Below, piece after piece: positions 32,666-37,080 of a DNA stretch of 37,080 nt (position 1 is the first letter of the stretch; every line of letters begins with the position of its first letter). The stretch is from Pseudomonadota bacterium (GTDB lineage Bacteria; Pseudomonadota; Gammaproteobacteria; JAIEPX01), in the NCBI GenBank assembly GCA_029777855.1, contig JAKORL010000128.1, positions 1 through 37,080 on the forward strand, read 5' to 3'. Under the pieces are notes generated by a model. That model searched no databases and was not told where the DNA came from. It saw nothing but the letters and a program-made list of their open reading frames with translations. The position numbers were made by a program, and so were the translations under genes.

Positions 32666-35377
32666 ATGATTGCAGCACTAGAAAAATTACTAAGCGATTT
32701 AGAACGAGATTTCGACAATCTGGGAATTGCTTACGCCAAAGGTCAAGAATTTGACATGGCAGAATTCGGCCTCAACAATGCCGAACACTCAAAAGTCGCC
32801 TTTTACGATCCTGCACACTGTGATGGCATCAACAGTAATCCTGCATTACAAGGCACCATCGCAAACTCAAATTCCTGGGTCGATGCGACAAATCACGAAT
32901 ATCCTAAAAATGTTGGCCGTGCACTTTACAACTCTACATTACGAGCACTCTGGATGACAAAAAATCCTGGCAAAGCTGCTACCGGAATTAAAACCCACAA
33001 AGACTATATCGACACTAACCATCGATACCTGGATACACAAAAAGTTGAAACACGCGGCCCGGTGGGCGAAGGCATTCCTTCTGCTTCATTAACTCGAGCA
33101 CCACTTATCGTCGATCCTATCACAGAAAAATTCGGCAAAAGCTACCAACAATTTCTGACCGTTATAGCCAATGATCCCGATCCTTTCAAAGATGCTAAAG
33201 CTAATTGCTATGTACCCGGCGGCGCAAGCATGATGGATGCAGGAACACCTAAAACGATTGCCGGATTTCAAACAACGCTGTTTACTCTGAATGAAAGACT
33301 CGCAATTTACAACGCAAGAAAAAATGAAAATCTACTCAACGATGAATCATTTGTGACAGCGAGCAATGCTGCATCTGAAAAAACAAATGCACTTTCCCAA
33401 ACCACAAATGAAATTGCAAACAAATATAATCCTTTTTTTGATACCGCTAAAGAAGTTGAAAGCAAAATCGATGGCACAACACTTTCAGAAATGAATATGA
33501 AACAAAAAGAACAATTCATTAAAGAAACCATTGCTCAATTAGAAGGTTTGAAAAAGAGCTCAATCACTCAAGAAGCCATACAACGCGATATTGATACACT
33601 CACAATCCAATATCGCACATTGACAAACAACAACACAGTCGCATTACCTTGCACACCTGCTTACCAAGCAATATTATATGCTAGTCATAATGTATCGGAT
33701 TGCTTCCATAACGCAGAAAGAGACACATTACAAGAGATTCATCATACCATTTCAAAATTAAAAGGCTACAAAGACACTCTCGCACAAATTGTCTCAAAAC
33801 AAGAAACTCAACTCAAAAAACTTCAAAGCGAACTCATTGAGACTGCGCCACAACTCGTTAATAAGATCGAGGGCATTAAATTCTCAGTAAATCAATTAAA
33901 TGAATTAATTCAAAATGATCAAAGACTCTCTCTTTGCTCAACTCAATTTGAAGCGATTTCAAAACGCATTTCATGGGACGATGAGATCGCACAATTAGCT
34001 CAACTGAAGCATCGTTTGATCAAAGCAAAAAATCAATTATCATCACCAGACCCTGACCAGCCAATTAATGAAGCGCTCTTCGGAGAGTTAAGCCAAATTT
34101 TGGGATGGGACACTTCAGACAAAGACCACTGGAACTACGTAACAAAGCCCGTTGGTTATGCTGAAAATGGAAAAAGTTACTTTTGGTCTGCAATGAACAG
34201 TTTAAATCTGTCTGAAAAACAAAAAAATCGCGCTGAATTATTACAAGATGAAATTAACAAACGTCTCGAAAATGTCTCAGTAGATCCAAATCGCAAAAAA
34301 ACCGAACTCGAGACTAAAGAAGCCACTCTTAAATCAGACCTCACATCCGCACAAGATTCTTTATCTCTTCTACAAAAATATTTCGGCAAAAAAGGTGAAG
34401 CCACCACTTACCTAAACAATAGAGAAAAACAATATTCTTTCTATGACAGCTTACAATCCATGACAAAATTCTTCAGACACGGCCCTACTGAAAAAGAAAA
34501 ACGCCGAAATTTCTTTAGTGAAATTGGCGAGCATATCCAACACTATGAGCAAGATCGAAATCCTGAACATTTAAGATTAGCTCTGAGAAAAATTAACGCT
34601 ATGAAAAAGACAGAACAATTCAAACCCCGTTCTGATTTTAAAAATTCTATGCGCTCCGTTCTCAATAAAATGAGCTGGGATATCAATGAAATCTTAGATA
34701 AAAACACATTACATACCCAGTATTTTCACCCTGAACACGGCAAAGTTGGTGTATTGCTCGATATATTAAGAAAAAATGACCACTGGAAACACAGCAGCGC
34801 ACTCAGCAAAATCGAAGCAATCAACGCCTCTACAAAAGAGTATGGCCACGATCAAGATGTAACTCGCCTTAACAATACACTTGCGCAAGTGAACGATTTA
34901 CTGAATCACTGGACTGAACATACTCCAAAGAGCGCATCACACATTAGCACGGTGAAATTTACCCTAGAAACTTTAAAAACCGATCTTGAAAATCAAGCGC
35001 TATTAATCAAATACCTTGGAAATGATGGTGTCTTTGCAAAATCAATGGAACATTATGCAAATGATAATGTTGATGCAAAACTAAAACGCATCGATTATCT
35101 TGCCGATATCGGAGAATTGATTGAAAAATACACTCACGACAAGAATCCTATACACCTGGATAAGATTAACGAAAAAATTGATGCCGTCACGCGAGAAGGC
35201 AGCACCCTTTTCGCGGAAGATCGCCCCAACGGACTGCACTCAATTCACGCAATTTTAGCCAAACTCAAAGAAGAACTCACCCAGGCTCAGAACGTCCGAG
35301 CTAATAGAATAGAGCTTGAAGCTAGAGAGCACGCAGCTCTACGCTCAGAAAGCCCCCGCATGGCGATGGTTGACTAA
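32666..35377 (+). CDS. Large helical protein, paralogue of the next gene, candidate effector
   Basis: The 903-aa product matches no family I know. The first 170 residues are globular, with SNSWVDATNHEYPKNVGRAL, YLDTQKVETRGPVGEGIPS and LIVDPITEKFGKSYQQFL. These align with the next gene's N-terminus (NLGWVDTNTKNPNLYPIKAL, YLDDTRTQDPLARYYGIPR, IVDERTLTFSKSCSTLFQKI). Long Lys/Glu/Gln coiled-coil segments follow (about 200-450 and 520-600). Between them is LFGELSQILGWDTSDKDHWN, also echoed in the neighbour (LFYSVRGILQWDDETFIHW). The C-terminus ends ESPRMAMVD, similar to SPWVGVD of the 946-aa protein. There is no signal peptide. The ATG has GGGGAG 8 bp upstream and a PmrA-type promoter. Confidence 0.85.
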   Translation: MIAALEKLLSDLERDFDNLGIAYAKGQEFDMAEFGLNNAEHSKVAFYDPAHCDGINSNPALQGTIANSNSWVDATNHEYPKNVGRALYNSTLRALWMTKNPGKAATGIKTHKDYIDTNHRYLDTQKVETRGPVGEGIPSASLTRAPLIVDPITEKFGKSYQQFLTVIANDPDPFKDAKANCYVPGGASMMDAGTPKTIAGFQTTLFTLNERLAIYNARKNENLLNDESFVTASNAASEKTNALSQTTNEIANKYNPFFDTAKEVESKIDGTTLSEMNMKQKEQFIKETIAQLEGLKKSSITQEAIQRDIDTLTIQYRTLTNNNTVALPCTPAYQAILYASHNVSDCFHNAERDTLQEIHHTISKLKGYKDTLAQIVSKQETQLKKLQSELIETAPQLVNKIEGIKFSVNQLNELIQNDQRLSLCSTQFEAISKRISWDDEIAQLAQLKHRLIKAKNQLSSPDPDQPINEALFGELSQILGWDTSDKDHWNYVTKPVGYAENGKSYFWSAMNSLNLSEKQKNRAELLQDEINKRLENVSVDPNRKKTELETKEATLKSDLTSAQDSLSLLQKYFGKKGEATTYLNNREKQYSFYDSLQSMTKFFRHGPTEKEKRRNFFSEIGEHIQHYEQDRNPEHLRLALRKINAMKKTEQFKPRSDFKNSMRSVLNKMSWDINEILDKNTLHTQYFHPEHGKVGVLLDILRKNDHWKHSSALSKIEAINASTKEYGHDQDVTRLNNTLAQVNDLLNHWTEHTPKSASHISTVKFTLETLKTDLENQALLIKYLGNDGVFAKSMEHYANDNVDAKLKRIDYLADIGELIEKYTHDKNPIHLDKINEKIDAVTREGSTLFAEDRPNGLHSIHAILAKLKEELTQAQNVRANRIELEAREHAALRSESPRMAMVD

Positions 35378-35389
35378 TATTGACTAATT

Positions 35390-35422
35390 CTTAATATTTT
35401 GTTAAGATTCATCGCTTAAAAT
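35390..35422 (+). promoter_or_regulatory. PmrA-box-like tandem element with -10 (best match in the window)
   Basis: Half-site CTTAATATT (35390-35398) equals the published-type consensus at all nine positions. After two T residues comes GTTAAGATT (35401-35409, 7 of 9), then seven bases and -10 TAAAAT (35417-35422). It lies 12 bp after the stop of the previous gene, so the tandem paralogues have separate promoters. Confidence 0.8.
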
Positions 35423-35463
35423 CCTTGTATTACATAAGCGGGGAAAATGGGGAAAAATAGGTT

Positions 35464-37080
35464 ATGATGAAACAGCTGGCCGAAGAATACTTAATAGAAT
35501 TAATGACCAATTTCAATCAATTTGGCATCTTAGATCCTGATGGAAAGCCCTTTGCGCCTGAAAATTTCCAACCTGGCGAAAATTTCAATTACGAAGCACT
35601 GAAACTATTTGAATTGGGCGAAGACCAACCCATAAATCTATCCGATCGAAATGAATCCCATCAAAATTTCTATACTCTGCAATGCGATAATCTTGAAGCT
35701 GCATTAAATGCAGATCCTCTATTAAAAGCGGCGTATCATTGCGAAAATCTAGGGTGGGTTGATACCAACACCAAAAACCCGAATTTATATCCAATAAAAG
35801 CATTAAAAGCAATGTGGAATCATTTCCTATACCCCAATAAAATCCTCAATGGAAATGATTGGTTCACCACTAAAGCAAGCAACCTTATGGGCTTACAGCC
35901 ATTTCTGCGTTATCACGCAGGCTATCTAGATGATACGCGTACCCAAGACCCACTCGCACGCTATTACGGCATTCCAAGAATTGTAGATGAAAGGACTTTG
36001 ACTTTTTCAAAAAGTTGCTCAACATTATTCCAAAAAATTCTAGCTATTCCTGATGGAATGAATGCGTTATACGCAATGCTTGGAAAAATTTCCAACCTAA
36101 TTCCAAAAGCATACTTTGATAAAATGGTAGCAAACTATAAAGAATCCGATCGAGAATTAAAGGTACGAATTCCACAATATGAAGAAAACCTCAACAGAGC
36201 ACCGACGATAGAAGAAGCCGAAACCATACTGACTCGACTAAACGAGCTGAAAAATCCTGCTCAAGTAGCGCTCGATAAATACTCACCTTATTTCGATTTT
36301 ATTGACAGCATAAAAAAACAACTTCAAAATTTCGAAACAGACAACCCCAATGCCTCAAACGAAGTAAAAGCAGAGTTTTATAATTCACTGCTCGTACAAT
36401 TTCGAACATTTGAAGAAAAAGCAGCACCGACACCAGACGAAATAGAACAAGATATTCTAAATCTGCAACCTGAACAGCAAAATCTATATATCAAAGGGAT
36501 TTTAGGTGGCGATAAACCAGTTTACCATTTATCTGCAGATCATCTGAAAGCTATTTATATAGCACTTAAAGCAAGAGAAATACTCACCAAATATAAAAAT
36601 GACATTGGCCAAACCCGACTTGATTTAGATGAAATGAAACGTCAAATAAAAATGAAAGTAGACGACGTCACAACAGTAGGAACAATCAAAAAATTAATCA
36701 GCGATAAAGGTAATGCACTACGCGCTATACAACTATTACAAGATGAAATTCGGGGCAGTCAGGAAGCCAATCAGGAGCTAAACTCAAGCATCGATCATGA
36801 AAAATCTATCCTTCTTGAACTGACAGAAGAAACATCTACCAAAAGAGCCGAATTAGCAGCTCCAATAGAAGAACAAACAAAACAACTGAAAAAAAATTCG
36901 ACTAAACTTAATTTCTACCATGAAATAATCGAGGATCTTGAACGTGATTGGGACCAGCAAATTCCTTACCCGCTATTTTACTCAGTGAGGGGAATTTTAC
37001 AATGGGACGATGAGACATTCATACACTGGCAAGAAAAAGATAAAGAGTATATAAGCTGGAGAGAAAGCAATGCCAATCCG
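35464..37080 (+). CDS. Large helical protein, tandem paralogue (partial, runs off the window)
   Basis: An uninterrupted frame of 539 codons runs from ATG 35464 to the last base, so the gene continues beyond the window. It begins MMKQLAEEYLIELMTNFNQF, followed by a globular N-terminal part and then Lys/Glu/Gln-rich coiled coils (about residues 205-470). Several blocks align with the preceding 903-aa protein in the same order (GWVDTNTKN, YLDDTRTQD, GIPRIVDERT, LFYSVRGILQWDDETFIHW), so the two are diverged tandem duplicates. A second ATG at 35467 is also possible; the ribosome-binding site TAGG fits it slightly better. No membrane segment is seen. Function is unknown. The PmrA-type promoter suggests a candidate secreted effector. 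Confidence 0.85.
   Translation, partial: MMKQLAEEYLIELMTNFNQFGILDPDGKPFAPENFQPGENFNYEALKLFELGEDQPINLSDRNESHQNFYTLQCDNLEAALNADPLLKAAYHCENLGWVDTNTKNPNLYPIKALKAMWNHFLYPNKILNGNDWFTTKASNLMGLQPFLRYHAGYLDDTRTQDPLARYYGIPRIVDERTLTFSKSCSTLFQKILAIPDGMNALYAMLGKISNLIPKAYFDKMVANYKESDRELKVRIPQYEENLNRAPTIEEAETILTRLNELKNPAQVALDKYSPYFDFIDSIKKQLQNFETDNPNASNEVKAEFYNSLLVQFRTFEEKAAPTPDEIEQDILNLQPEQQNLYIKGILGGDKPVYHLSADHLKAIYIALKAREILTKYKNDIGQTRLDLDEMKRQIKMKVDDVTTVGTIKKLISDKGNALRAIQLLQDEIRGSQEANQELNSSIDHEKSILLELTEETSTKRAELAAPIEEQTKQLKKNSTKLNFYHEIIEDLERDWDQQIPYPLFYSVRGILQWDDETFIHWQEKDKEYISWRESNANP

Noticed and set aside
1..37080. tRNA, rRNA, CRISPR array, transposase or prophage genes
   Set aside because: None seen: no regularly spaced repeat array, no cloverleaf-like segment in the gaps, and no integrase, transposase or phage structural motif in any frame.

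Overview
The window is AT-rich gammaproteobacterial chromosome. The housekeeping genes sit in familiar gammaproteobacterial groupings: rplM-rpsI-sspA-sspB, mrcA divergent from a pil/damX cluster, ubiC-ubiA, dksA, and lptM-lysA-dapF. Interspersed are large, helix-rich, Lys/Glu/Asn-rich proteins of no recognisable enzyme family. Several of these are preceded by a promoter-embedded tandem element matching the PmrA box described for Dot/Icm effector genes of Legionella and Coxiella. A member of the Legionellales, or a related intracellular lineage (Coxiella, Berkiella or Rickettsiella type), is the best guess. That placement is an inference; no 16S or secretion gene is present.

Layout. 1-2147: minus-strand ribosomal/stringent operon rplM-rpsI-sspA-sspB (sspB cut by the window edge), divergent from an HU-like gene (2148). 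2480-7060: a PmrA-type promoter and a 946-aa helical protein, an alpha/beta hydrolase, and an unknown 204-aa protein. 7230-11850: reduced type IV pilus/competence cluster on the minus strand (damX, short secretin, PilO-like, PilN-like). It lacks pilM, aroK and aroB, carries a 143-bp MITE-like element with a 6-bp target duplication, and is flanked by degenerate repeat copies. 11853-14249: mrcA (PBP1A). 14316-19480: a SnoaL-like protein, a TraB/EreA-like plus TPR protein, and an 1110-aa helical protein. 19580-23145: ubiquinone genes ubiC-ubiA, a DoxX protein and an MFS transporter. 23195-24471: a PmrA-type promoter with a 187-aa helical protein, then a small secreted protein. 24553-30124: minus-strand run of unknown gene, dksA, ABC exporter pair, folB and midA. 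30172-32447: lptM-lysA-dapF (diaminopimelate/lysine). 32608-37080: two tandem paralogous large proteins, each with its own PmrA-type promoter; the second runs off the window.

Main result: four promoters (2677, 23195, 32608, 35390) share two 9-bp half-sites of the CTTAATATT type, 11 bp apart start to start, with the second half-site beginning exactly 16 bp before the -10 hexamer. All four drive orphan, monocistronic-looking genes for helical proteins of unknown function. This makes them coherent candidates for a co-regulated set of secreted effectors.

Genes missing from simple long-ORF scans but clear here are partial sspB (1-144), lptM (32331-32447) and the open 539-codon gene at 35464-37080.
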